Assembly: GCF_025628885.1 (NCBI RefSeq) | Contig: NZ_JAOTIF010000038.1 | Coordinates: 1-45,350 of the forward strand | DNA: 45,350 bases | Reading direction: 5' to 3' | From: Paraflavisolibacter caeni | GTDB lineage: Bacteria > Bacteroidota > Bacteroidia > Chitinophagales > Chitinophagaceae | Shown: positions 25,696-33,809 of the stretch, piece by piece | Numbering within the stretch: position 1 is the first letter of the stretch | Layout: every line of letters starts with the position of its first letter | Notes under the pieces: model-generated | What the model was told of the DNA's origin: nothing | The model's database searches: none | What the model saw: the letters and a program-made list of their open reading frames with translations, nothing else | Made by a program: the position numbers and the translations under genes

Positions 25696-27780
25696 ATGAC
25701 CTCCAACTTATCAGCCATTCAGCATCTAACCACCGCTTTGCTCAAAAAAGCCAAGGCAGGGGACATCAGCTCCAGTGAAATTGAAGATCTGCGCAGCGTT
25801 TTGCGTTTCCATGAATATCGTTATTACATACTTAATGATCCATTGATCGTAGATGTAGATTACGATTTACTTTATAAAAGCCTGGAGAAGCTGGAAAAGG
25901 AGAACCCCGATCTTATTGTTCCGGACTCGCCTACCCAGCGTGTGGGCAAAGGACTGACGAAAGAATTTCCTACTGTACAGCACCTGGTGCCCATGCTTTC
26001 GCTTGACAACTCTTATAACAGTGAAGACCTCATAGACTTCGACCGCCGTGTCCGGGAGACCACGAAACTACAGGAAGTGGAATATTGCGTAGAGCCCAAA
26101 TTTGATGGTGCAAGCATTTCCCTCTTATATGAAAATGACAGGTTGGTCAGGGGTGCCACCCGCGGGGATGGCGTACGTGGTGATGACATAACGCCCAACA
26201 TCAAACAGATCCGCACCATCCCACTGTATGCCCGTTTCTCAGAATATGGACTACAGACGGTAGAAATCCGGGGTGAAGTCATGATCAATAAGAATAACTT
26301 CAAAAAGTTTAATGAGCAGTTAGCAGAGCAAGGCATTCCACCCCTTGCCAACCCGCGCAATGCTGCTGCCGGTACACTACGCATCAAAGATCCGCTCGAA
26401 GTAAGCCGGAGAAAGCTGGAGGCCTTTACCTATCACATTTCCTATTGGCTGGCCAGCAAAGACGCCAACGAACCCCAAACACATGCGCAATCTTTGCAAA
26501 TGTTATGGGACCTGGGCTTCAGGAGTCCTAATAAGGAGAAAAAGGTCTTCAAAGGCATCCAGGCCGTAATTGATTATTGTATTCAATTTGAAGCCGGCAG
26601 GGATGATCTGCCTTATGAAATTGATGGCATGGTCATCAAAGTCAATGACTTTGGGCTGCAGGACCGCCTGGGCATGACTTCGCACCACCCACGTTGGGCC
26701 ATTGCATACAAATTCAAGGCTAGACAAGGCACCAGCAAGTTGCAACGCATCGAGTTCCAGGTGGGCCGTACAGGCAACATCACACCAGTTGCTAAAATAG
26801 AACCGGTACATATTGGTGGCGTAATGGTAGGTTCCGTATCGCTTTTTAATGAAGATGTCATTAAAGAAAAAGACTTGCGCATTGGCGATACTGTGTTGGT
26901 AGAAAGAGCAGGTGATGTTATTCCCTACATTGTAAAATCACTGCATGAACTGCGCAATGGCAGCGAGAAGCCTATTAAATTCCCCAAGAACTGTCCTGCC
27001 TGCGGAGATGAGTTGTACAGGGCTGAGGAAGAGGCCGCCTGGCGTTGTACCAATATCAATTGCTCAGCCCAGGTGCTGGAGCGGCTCATGCATTTTGCCT
27101 CTAAAGATGCCATGGACATTCGTGGACTGGGTGATGCCAATATTAAAAAGTTCTACGACCTGGGATGGCTCCGCTCCATTCCTGATATCTACCGGCTGGA
27201 CTATGATAAAATAGGTACACTGGAAGGATTTGGCAAGAAGTCAATCACTAACCTTCAAACAGCGATTGAAGCATCTAAAAAGCAGCCATTACACAGGCTG
27301 ATCTTTGCCCTTGGCATCCGGTTCGTAGGTGAAACTATGGCCAAAACGCTGGCCCATGCAGTGCATCATATACTGGACCTCAAAAATTTTGATGAAGAAA
27401 AGCTACAAAAACTGGAAGATGTGGGTCCCAAAGTCGCCAGTAGTATTGTTCAGTCTTTCAGCAATGATGATAATATTATCATAATAAAAGAATTGGGGAA
27501 CCTAGGCGTCAACCTGCAAAACGACCATAAGGAACACCATACCGGCGGTAACCTGGAAGGATTGAATTTCCTGTTTACCGGCACCATGGCAAAATTGAAA
27601 CGGAGTGAAGCCGAAGAACTTGTAGAAAGTAACGGGGGAAAGATTGTATCCGGCGTGAGCAGCAAACTCAATTACCTGGTAGTTGGGGAAGATGCAGGCA
27701 GTAAACTGGAAAAAGCAAAGAAAATTGCCAGTATAAAGATCATTTCTGAGGATGATTTCTTAAAAATGATCAACCAATAA
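25696..27780 (+). CDS. ligA: NAD-dependent DNA ligase
   Basis: LigA seals nicks in duplex DNA during replication and repair, using NAD+ to adenylate itself. The 694-residue length is normal. Visible parts: the Ia/adenylation N-terminus with RYHEYRYY-like HEYRYYILNDP, the active-site Lys135 in EPKFDGAS, the motif ATRGDGVRGDDIT, the OB-fold, a four-cysteine zinc finger beginning at Cys433 (CPACGDELYR...CTNINC), the helix-hairpin-helix region, and a C-terminal BRCT domain (about 618-694, NFLFTGTMAKLKRSEAEELV). It is divergent from the amylase gene (235-bp gap) and has its own terminator, so it is monocistronic. This is an essential housekeeping gene. Confidence 0.98.
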   Translation: MTSNLSAIQHLTTALLKKAKAGDISSSEIEDLRSVLRFHEYRYYILNDPLIVDVDYDLLYKSLEKLEKENPDLIVPDSPTQRVGKGLTKEFPTVQHLVPMLSLDNSYNSEDLIDFDRRVRETTKLQEVEYCVEPKFDGASISLLYENDRLVRGATRGDGVRGDDITPNIKQIRTIPLYARFSEYGLQTVEIRGEVMINKNNFKKFNEQLAEQGIPPLANPRNAAAGTLRIKDPLEVSRRKLEAFTYHISYWLASKDANEPQTHAQSLQMLWDLGFRSPNKEKKVFKGIQAVIDYCIQFEAGRDDLPYEIDGMVIKVNDFGLQDRLGMTSHHPRWAIAYKFKARQGTSKLQRIEFQVGRTGNITPVAKIEPVHIGGVMVGSVSLFNEDVIKEKDLRIGDTVLVERAGDVIPYIVKSLHELRNGSEKPIKFPKNCPACGDELYRAEEEAAWRCTNINCSAQVLERLMHFASKDAMDIRGLGDANIKKFYDLGWLRSIPDIYRLDYDKIGTLEGFGKKSITNLQTAIEASKKQPLHRLIFALGIRFVGETMAKTLAHAVHHILDLKNFDEEKLQKLEDVGPKVASSIVQSFSNDDNIIIIKELGNLGVNLQNDHKEHHTGGNLEGLNFLFTGTMAKLKRSEAEELVESNGGKIVSGVSSKLNYLVVGEDAGSKLEKAKKIASIKIISEDDFLKMINQ

Positions 27781-27878
27781 CCAATACAGTGCGCACCCGC
27801 CTTCTGAGATAAAACCCAGGCTCAACCGCAAGTCTCCTCATTCAGGATCAGCGGTGTAATCTGAATCTCAGATGAAAT

Positions 27879-27915
27879 AAAAAGCCCTCAACATGCAATA
27901 AATTGAGGTCTTTTT
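27879..27915 (+). terminator. Terminator of ligA
   Basis: AAAAAGCCCTCAA (27879-27891) pairs with TTGAGGTCTTTTT (27903-27915) with one mismatch around an 11-nt loop, giving a stem with a closing U-tract about 100 bp after the ligA stop. The rest of the 27781-28118 gap shows no gene or consensus promoter that I can support. Confidence 0.75.
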
Positions 27916-28118
27916 GTTAACTTATATAGTGAAAGAATTTGTGCGTTGACAGTTCTATGTCAAATAAGCATCAACGATATGCCCTTTTCAAGTAGTGAGT
28001 AAGGGTGAATGTGAGGTGTTGCGCAGATTGTACGCGGTTTTAGGCACGAATTTTTCGGCTGATTATCATAGTTTTATTCAGCTAAAATCCTTTTCTGGCA
28101 CCATAAAATTTGTGCAGT

Positions 28119-28679
28119 ATGATCAAGAAATTAACAAGCGAGGTGTGGAAGACGATGAAGTTTAGCGGCAGTACCGCCTTACGGAACCGCTATGCACTTT
28201 CCACACACGGTCGAATTGCCAGTTATAAAGATGATATCCTTGCAGATGGAAAACTGCTTAATGGCTCCATCACGACAGGCTACCGGACTTTAAATCTTCA
28301 TCGTCCCGGTAACAAGGGCACCTTGTATATTCATCGTGAAATGGCGAAGCTTTTCTTACCAAAATCTTCCCCAAAGCATAAATATGTGATTCACAAGAAT
28401 CATAACAAGCTAGACAATAACATTAAAAACCTGAAATGGGCAACCTTGACCGAAATGATTGAACACCAACAATTCAGTCCGGCTAAGATGGCTTACAAGG
28501 AAAAACAGGCAAATACCCAAGTAGGCTTAAAATTAACGGCCCCACAGGTAAAGAAAATAAAAGAGATATTAAACAAACCGCGCCGGAAGCTGACTATTAA
28601 GCAATTAGCAGAGAAATATGATGTAAGTGAAATGACTATGTACCGGATCAAGAGCGGTGAAAATTGGGGAAGGGTTTAG
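28119..28679 (+). CDS. HNH/NUMOD4-like protein with C-terminal helix-turn-helix
   Basis: 186 residues from the ATG at 28119 (the open frame begins with a TTG nine bases earlier). The N-terminus resembles NUMOD4 (EVWKTMKFSGSTALRNRYAL, then STHGRIASYK). The middle has an HNH-like pattern (LYIHREMAKLFLP, YVIHKNHNKLDNNIKNLKWAT). The C-terminus (about residues 130-180) is a helix-turn-helix, LTIKQLAEKYDVSEMTMYRI, like the DNA-binding tails of phage and intron-associated HNH endonucleases. It would cut or bind specific DNA. It lies free between ligA and the S46 peptidase gene with no phage genes nearby, so it may be a solitary homing-type endonuclease or a domesticated regulator. Whether the nuclease centre is intact is uncertain. 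Confidence 0.75.
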   Translation: MIKKLTSEVWKTMKFSGSTALRNRYALSTHGRIASYKDDILADGKLLNGSITTGYRTLNLHRPGNKGTLYIHREMAKLFLPKSSPKHKYVIHKNHNKLDNNIKNLKWATLTEMIEHQQFSPAKMAYKEKQANTQVGLKLTAPQVKKIKEILNKPRRKLTIKQLAEKYDVSEMTMYRIKSGENWGRV

Positions 28680-28686
28680 TTTGGAG

Positions 28687-28788
28687 TTGTAGTTTGTAGC
28701 TATCTTAACGATCGAAGATCCTATTCTAACTTGATTAGTTTCAAATCAGAAGAGCTTTTTTAATAATTAAGAGCGCTACAAACTACAA
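28687..28788. repeat. Inverted repeat of TTGTAGTTTGTAGC
   Basis: TTGTAGTTTGTAGC (28687-28700) and its exact reverse complement (28775-28788) lie between the converging HNH-like and S46 genes, 74 bp apart. The left arm is followed to the right by unique sequence. A related GTTTGGAGTTGT string occurs here (28679-28690) and again upstream of paaY (near 35755). It could form a long-loop hairpin in either transcript, or be the ends of a small dispersed element. Confidence 0.45.
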
Positions 28789-28800
28789 ATCACAAACTTT

Positions 28801-30963
28801 TTATTTTCTGATTTCTAATTCTTTAATCAGTTGTGGTGCGCCGCCAAGTTTGTCAATGCACCAAAGTACATAGCGGATATCAACACAGATCGTTCTGTTC
28901 AAATCTTTGTCAAAAGCAATCTTGTGGCTTAAAGCTTCATAGTTACCATCAAATGCCAATCCGATCAGCTCACCATTGCCATTGATCACCGGCGAACCAG
29001 AATTACCACCAGTAATATCATTTGTTGTAATGAAGCCGACTACCAGGTCGTTGGTGCGTGCATCCTTATATTGGCCAAAATCTTTCGCGCGTGCCAATTC
29101 CAGGTACTTTGCCGGCAGATCAAATTCATAATCACCGGGTTTGTATTTTTCCAGAACACCTTTAACAGTAGTTACGTAATCGTATTTAACGGCATCACGT
29201 GGCTGGTAATCATCTACTTTACCATAGCTTAAACGCATAGTGAATGTAGCATCGGGATACATTACCTTGCCCGGATTCATTTCCATGACACCTTTCAGAT
29301 ACAACCTGCCCCAGTCATTATTCTTTACAAAGAACTGTTGGTATAAAGGCAGGTATTTGCTTTGATAATTCACCAGGAACGAGCTTGCCAGGTTGTATGC
29401 AAGATCATCCTGCAACACATTAGCATCCGGGTTGTTCACAAATGCATTCCACTTGCTGTCATTCAGGATCATCGTGTTGTCAAATACAGCATCAGCGAAT
29501 TTTTCATAGGTAGAAGCCTGATCCAGGGCGCCATAGCGGTTCCGGATAGACTCATACAGCCCGATTGGATGTTGCTCTTTGGGGATATCAGTATAGAACA
29601 TTTGCAATACAGCCGCCAATATCTTCTTGTCAGAAGGACGGTTTTCATCTTTCAAGAATTCCTGGCGGGCTTTACTGGCGGCATCAACGGCTGTTTTCAG
29701 ATTAGTTTGAGAACTTCCTGTTTTCACCAGCGCATTTTCAATTTGCTGAAGGCTGCCGGCAAATGCCAAAAGCGGTGAACCGAAAATGCCTTCATTGATG
29801 AACATCCTGTGTTTGGCATAAGGGCGCCATGCATTATAAGCAGTTTCAAGATCTTTGAAGATATTCTGGTATTCGGGTTTAGAAGCCGCCCACTTGATAA
29901 AGGCATCTTCGCTTTTCTTCTTCTGTCCATACACATCATACTTCAACAACTGTTTTGTTTCGCCATCAAAGAACTTCCAATAGTTGGCAATAGAAGCATA
30001 GTTAGAAGCCAGTTGCAGTTTCACAGCCGGATCATTCTTCATTTGCTCGAACATGTATTTCAGGCGCATGTCACGCAGCTTTACCAGGGTAGGATTATTC
30101 ACTTCAGTAGATAACTGAACTCCTAAAGAAGACTCGTAGCGATTGGTGCTGCCAGGATAACCATAAGTCATAGCGAAATCGCCCTTCTTAACTCCTTTCA
30201 GAGAAACAGGCAAGTGCCATTTGGGTTTCAAAGGAGCATTGCTGCTGCTGTATCCTGCAGGCTGTCCATCTTTAGTTGCATATACACGGAAAACTGAAAA
30301 GTCGCCAGTATGACGTGGCCATTCCCAGTTGTCTGTGTCCCCACCAAATTTACCAATGCTTTCCGGAGGAGTTCCTACCAAACGAACGTCTTTGAAGCGT
30401 TGGTAAACAAATGCCAGGTACTGATTACCCTTAAACAAAGGGCTGACACGGGTTTCTATACTTTTAGAAGGATCGCTCAGGCGTTTATTGATAGAAGCCA
30501 AAGCAGAAGACTGGCGAGCAGCTCTCTCAGCTCCACTCAGGTTGCTCAAAGAATCCATCACTTCTTTTGTCACATCTTCAATGCGCAACAAGAATTGAAC
30601 AGTCATTCCTTCTGCAGGAATTTCCTCGCCGCGGTTGCGGGCATAAAATCCGTCTTTCAGGTAATTGTGCTCTACAGTGCTGGCTGTAGCAATCGCATCA
30701 TACCCGCAGTGGTGATTGGTAAAGATCAAACCTTCTGAACTTACCAGTTCACCGGTGCAGCCATTTCCGAAAATAATGATGGCATCTTTCACCGAAGCCT
30801 TATTGACACTGTACAATTGTTCTTTTGTCAGTTTAAGGCCTTTTTTCACCATATCGTTATACACCTGCTGTCCCAGCAGCAGCGGCAACCACATACCTTC
30901 GTCGGCAGCAGCGCGGAATATGAGAGAAAAACCTAGAAAAAATAATAACAAACGCTTTCTCAT
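28801..30963 (-). CDS. S46-family dipeptidyl-peptidase (DPP7-type)
   Basis: 720 residues with a signal peptide, so periplasmic. This serine exopeptidase releases dipeptides from peptide N-termini. The chymotrypsin-like triad is visible: His85 in TNHHCGYDA, Asp near 227 in DTDNWEWPRHTGDF, and Ser in GGNSGSPV. Eighteen residues after the Ser is the residue that sets P1 preference. It is Gly here (AFDGNYE), as in DPP7, which prefers aliphatic and aromatic residues, rather than Arg as in DPP11, which prefers Asp/Glu. Length matches the family (about 700-720). It is monocistronic, with a good promoter just upstream. The specificity assignment follows from that one position. Confidence 0.93.
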   Translation of the reverse strand: MRKRLLLFFLGFSLIFRAAADEGMWLPLLLGQQVYNDMVKKGLKLTKEQLYSVNKASVKDAIIIFGNGCTGELVSSEGLIFTNHHCGYDAIATASTVEHNYLKDGFYARNRGEEIPAEGMTVQFLLRIEDVTKEVMDSLSNLSGAERAARQSSALASINKRLSDPSKSIETRVSPLFKGNQYLAFVYQRFKDVRLVGTPPESIGKFGGDTDNWEWPRHTGDFSVFRVYATKDGQPAGYSSSNAPLKPKWHLPVSLKGVKKGDFAMTYGYPGSTNRYESSLGVQLSTEVNNPTLVKLRDMRLKYMFEQMKNDPAVKLQLASNYASIANYWKFFDGETKQLLKYDVYGQKKKSEDAFIKWAASKPEYQNIFKDLETAYNAWRPYAKHRMFINEGIFGSPLLAFAGSLQQIENALVKTGSSQTNLKTAVDAASKARQEFLKDENRPSDKKILAAVLQMFYTDIPKEQHPIGLYESIRNRYGALDQASTYEKFADAVFDNTMILNDSKWNAFVNNPDANVLQDDLAYNLASSFLVNYQSKYLPLYQQFFVKNNDWGRLYLKGVMEMNPGKVMYPDATFTMRLSYGKVDDYQPRDAVKYDYVTTVKGVLEKYKPGDYEFDLPAKYLELARAKDFGQYKDARTNDLVVGFITTNDITGGNSGSPVINGNGELIGLAFDGNYEALSHKIAFDKDLNRTICVDIRYVLWCIDKLGGAPQLIKELEIRK

Positions 30964-30987
30964 GTGTATTGAAATTTTTTAGTCCGG

Positions 30988-31020
30988 CAAACGTACTTAA
31001 AATTAATGTCGCAAAACAAT
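30988..31020 (-). promoter_or_regulatory. Promoter of the S46 peptidase gene
   Basis: On the - strand TACGTTTG (30995-30988) matches TAnnTTTG exactly. ATTG (31020-31017), one base off TTTG, lies 21 nt upstream. The predicted start point leaves a leader of roughly 15-20 bases to the ATG at 30963. Confidence 0.55.
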
Positions 31021-31133
31021 GAAAGCCACTATGAAAAAGGTTTTAATAGATAAAGGAGGGAGATAAATTGCGAAATACCAGTCCCGGATGACGAATCTTT
31101 GAATGTAATGGACCAATAGAATGACACAAACAC

Positions 31134-31163
31134 ATTAAGGCCCGAATGTTATCGGACCTTAAT
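31134..31163 (-). terminator. Hairpin downstream of the 140-aa secreted protein gene
   Basis: ATTAAGGCCCGA (31134-31145) pairs with TCGGACCTTAAT (31152-31163) at 11 of 12 positions, with a 6-nt loop. It lies about 110 bp after the stop of the gene at 31276-31698. The downstream run on the - strand (GTGTTTGTG) is only weakly U-rich. The rest of the 30964-31275 gap holds only the S46 promoter. Confidence 0.45.
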
Positions 31164-31275
31164 GGTCTGTTTAATAATTAAAGCTTTGAAAATTACACTA
31201 CTGCCGGTTTCATCTCATGGAGTAGTGGTTTGTTTTGAGCAATAAAAGGATTAAAGGTGAATACAACTGCTGTTA

Positions 31276-31698
31276 TTAAAGCCTTGTTACAACAACATCA
31301 TCGATAACGCGAGTCACAGGGCTTATTTCAAATGTCTGACTCGTTCTGTTTTTTAAAGAACTGAAGGTGAAGCGCAGTTTTGCATCTTTATCGATATCAG
31401 TGAACAAAAACCTTTTATTAAAGTTTTTCTCGTCGTAAACTTCACTGAACAAAACCGCTCCAGTTTCATCTTTAATCACCAGGCTGAACTTTCCACCATT
31501 TTCATTGGGATACTTAACATTGAACAATGAAGTTGCATCCTTTGATTGCAAATGTGTGATTACAGCTTTTTCTTCATCTGAAGTTTTTGTTGTTGCCGCC
31601 TGGGCATTTGCTGCTATATTAAGTATTAAAATTGCTGATGTAGTAAAGAATAAAGACTTCCCGTACATTTTGATACGTGCTACCAATTGCTTTTTCAT
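31276..31698 (-). CDS. Small secreted protein, paralogue of the next gene (1)
   Basis: 140 residues of unknown function. A signal peptide ends near ...NIAANAQA. The mature domain of about 110 residues is beta-rich and shares with its neighbour at 32091-32516 the pattern VKxPNENGxKFSxxxKDxxGxVxF, a KNFxxxFxF segment and a C-terminal QxFE. The fold suggests a small Ig-like or secretin-associated domain, but no family is recognised. Met11 (MYGKSLFF) is an alternative start and would give a more conventional signal peptide. It has its own promoter about 170 bp upstream and a hairpin downstream, so it is monocistronic. Confidence 0.75.
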   Translation of the reverse strand: MKKQLVARIKMYGKSLFFTTSAILILNIAANAQAATTKTSDEEKAVITHLQSKDATSLFNVKYPNENGGKFSLVIKDETGAVLFSEVYDEKNFNKRFLFTDIDKDAKLRFTFSSLKNRTSQTFEISPVTRVIDDVVVTRL

Positions 31699-31877
31699 AA
31701 CGATGGTTTTAAATGATTAATAAAAAATGGAGCAACCGGGAGGCTAAAAACAATCGGGACAAGCAAGAGGAAAAATTGCGCTTTACAGATCTGTGTTCCT
31801 GCAGGAATGAGTACTCAATGAACAGTATTCTTCTTTGTAATGTTTTGCAACTATACTGTTATGTAATAATTACACAA

Positions 31878-31908
31878 CAAAGATATAAACTTTTTCAAAC
31901 AAAAGAAA
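31878..31908 (-). promoter_or_regulatory. Promoter of the 140-aa secreted protein gene
   Basis: TATCTTTG on the - strand (31885-31878) matches TAnnTTTG exactly. TTTC (31908-31905), three of four bases of TTTG, lies 19 nt upstream. The leader to the ATG at 31698 would be about 170 bases, long enough for post-transcriptional control. The remainder of the 31699-32090 gap holds the terminator of the upstream paralogue. Confidence 0.6.
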
Positions 31909-32002
31909 TCTTTTCGTGCTTTTTACAATTATTTAATACAAAAACATCACATATGCATTCTTGATATATAAAGGATTATTCTGCTTAGGCAACGATAAAA
32001 TA

Positions 32003-32027
32003 CAAAAAGCTAACCAATCGGTTAGCT
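32003..32027 (-). terminator. Terminator of the 141-aa secreted protein gene
   Basis: Read on the - strand, AGCTAACC, a GATT loop and GGTTAGCT (32027-32008) form a perfect 8-bp stem with a 4-nt loop, and the strand continues into a T5 tract. It lies 63 bp after the stop codon of the gene at 32091-32516. Confidence 0.85.
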
Positions 32028-32090
32028 ATTATGAAGACGCACATTGTGCGATATGACGCTGTGCTAATGAAAGTAATCTTTTGCTTCTTG

Positions 32091-32516
32091 TTATTTCGCT
32101 TTCGTGATTTCTACCTGCTCAATAGTAAACACTTTTGAATTGACTTCAAACACTTGTTCTTTATTATCCTTGAAAGAGCGAATGATAAATGTAAGCTTTG
32201 ATGTGTCTACCTGTTTTTGAAACTGAAAACTTCTTTCAAAGTTCTTTACATTGAAGATGTCATTGAAAATCACATTTCCTTCCACATCCTTTACCCTGAT
32301 GCTGAATTTGTCGCCATTTTCATTGGGAACTTTTACAGAGAAATATTCTTTATTACCAATTGAACCCTGGTGTCTAACAACAACTTCACCAAAAGGATTT
32401 TCAGAAGCAGCAGTTTGAGCATTTGCTGCGATGCCAGTCGTCAGGATAGTGGCCAATAAGGCAATAAATAATTTGCTAGAAAAGTAAGTGCTTAAACTCA
32501 TTGTTTGCTTGTTCAT
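32091..32516 (-). CDS. Small secreted protein, paralogue of the previous gene (2)
   Basis: 141 residues with a signal peptide ending near ...GIAANAQT. The mature part shares with the protein at 31276-31698 the segments KVPNENGDKFSIRVKD, GNVIF and VKNFERSFQF, and a C-terminal QVFEV. I estimate about 30 percent identity by eye, which indicates an old tandem duplication. The function is unknown. Export to the periplasm or cell surface is likely, and there is no T9SS tail. It has its own consensus promoter and a strong terminator, so the two copies are regulated separately. Confidence 0.78.
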   Translation of the reverse strand: MNKQTMSLSTYFSSKLFIALLATILTTGIAANAQTAASENPFGEVVVRHQGSIGNKEYFSVKVPNENGDKFSIRVKDVEGNVIFNDIFNVKNFERSFQFQKQVDTSKLTFIIRSFKDNKEQVFEVNSKVFTIEQVEITKAK

Positions 32517-32611
32517 ATACTTAATTGTTATTTACTGTGTTATGAAAAGCAATCGATAGACGCAATTCATAGTGCAAACAATGGAAAGAAAGACGGTTTA
32601 TAAATACAAGG

Positions 32612-32642
32612 CAAAGTTAAACATAAGTGTCATTCAGACAAA
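32612..32642 (-). promoter_or_regulatory. Perfect-consensus promoter of the 141-aa secreted protein gene
   Basis: TTTG (32642-32639), a 19-nt spacer, and TAACTTTG (32619-32612) on the - strand match both Bacteroidota promoter boxes exactly. Transcription should begin near 32605, leaving a leader of about 90 bases. This is the best promoter match in the window and suggests strong expression. Confidence 0.8.
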
Positions 32643-32711
32643 TATTTCAAACTGAATATGATCAGTATAAGCAATGATAAAAGTCAGAAACATCTTATTA
32701 TTAACAAGGCC

Positions 32712-33704
32712 TTAAGCGTTCAGGACCTTCCACAACAAATCTTTCAATTCAGGGATGTTCTTATTCCGAATGGAAGAAATAAAGATGTGGGGCACATCGG
32801 AAGGTAATTCCTTTGCTATTTCATTCTTTAATTCATCATCCAGCATATCACTTTTAGAAATGGCAATGACAAACTGTTTTTGCAATAGCTCCGGGTTATA
32901 CTGTTCCAGTTCATTGACCAGGATGTCAAGCTCTTTTCCATGATCTTTACTATCAGCGGGAATTAAGAAAAGCAGAACTGAGTTGCGTTCGATGTGGCGC
33001 AGAAATCTATGCCCAAGTCCTTTGCCTTCGGCTGCGCCTTCTATGATCCCGGGAAGGTCGGCAATGCAAAAGCTTTTGGCATCACGGTACTCCACTATGC
33101 CCAAATTCGGAGTAATAGTAGTGAAGGCATAATCGGCAATCTTTGGTTTAGCTGCTGTCATCACGGAAAGGAGTGTAGACTTACCTGCATTAGGAAATCC
33201 AACGAGCCCTACGTCGGCCAGCACTTTTAATTCCAATACTTTCCAGCCTTCCAGTCCGGGCATGCCTGGCTGTGCGTATTCCGGAGCCTGGTTAGTTGGT
33301 GATTTAAAGTTTGTATTGCCTAGTCCCCCCTGTCCACCGGGCAACCAGATAACCTCTTCCCCATGGTGCAGCACTTCAGCTTCCTTTATCCCGGTTTCCT
33401 CGTTCATAGCGATGGTACCCAGCGGCACTTCCAGAATAATATCTCTGCCATTGCGGCCAGTGCGGTTATTGTCGCTGCCCTTTTCTCCATTCTCTGCCAG
33501 AACATTTTTATGATAGCGCAGGTGCAGCAACGTCCAGAGGTTGCGGTTGCCCCTTAAAATGATATGGCCACCACGCCCGCCATCACCGCCATCCGGGCCT
33601 CCGAATGCAGTCAGCTTATCTCTTCTGAAATGCTTAATACCGGCACCGCCATGACCACTGCGGCAAAACACACGTATCTGGTCAACAAAGTTGCTTTTTT
33701 CCAT
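32712..33704 (-). CDS. obgE: Obg-family GTPase involved in ribosome assembly
   Basis: 330 residues, the usual length for ObgE/CgtA without a long C-terminal tail. The glycine-rich Obg fold occupies residues 1-158 ([34 protein letters not shown]). The GTPase domain follows with the P-loop [11 protein letters not shown], the switch motif [27 protein letters not shown], and ISKSDML as the NKxD-equivalent. The protein binds the 50S subunit, helps its maturation and is linked to the stringent response. It follows the T9SS protein gene but is separated from it by a strong terminator. Confidence 0.97.
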   Translation of the reverse strand: MEKSNFVDQIRVFCRSGHGGAGIKHFRRDKLTAFGGPDGGDGGRGGHIILRGNRNLWTLLHLRYHKNVLAENGEKGSDNNRTGRNGRDIILEVPLGTIAMNEETGIKEAEVLHHGEEVIWLPGGQGGLGNTNFKSPTNQAPEYAQPGMPGLEGWKVLELKVLADVGLVGFPNAGKSTLLSVMTAAKPKIADYAFTTITPNLGIVEYRDAKSFCIADLPGIIEGAAEGKGLGHRFLRHIERNSVLLFLIPADSKDHGKELDILVNELEQYNPELLQKQFVIAISKSDMLDDELKNEIAKELPSDVPHIFISSIRNKNIPELKDLLWKVLNA

Positions 33705-33761
33705 CAGGCTGCAAATATCCGATCTTCTGTCAGTGAAATGAAGGTTAAAAATGATCTCATT

Positions 33762-33791
33762 AAAAAACGCTGGCTTACACCAGCGTTTTTT
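33762..33791 (-). terminator. Terminator of the T9SS beta-propeller gene
   Basis: AAAAAACGCTGG (33762-33773) and CCAGCGTTTTTT (33780-33791) are exact complements around a 6-nt loop, with A/T tracts on both sides. The hairpin begins 18 bp after the stop codon of the gene at 33810-35042 and insulates obgE downstream. Confidence 0.9.
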
Positions 33792-33809
33792 TTAAAAAAG
33801 CAGTTGATT

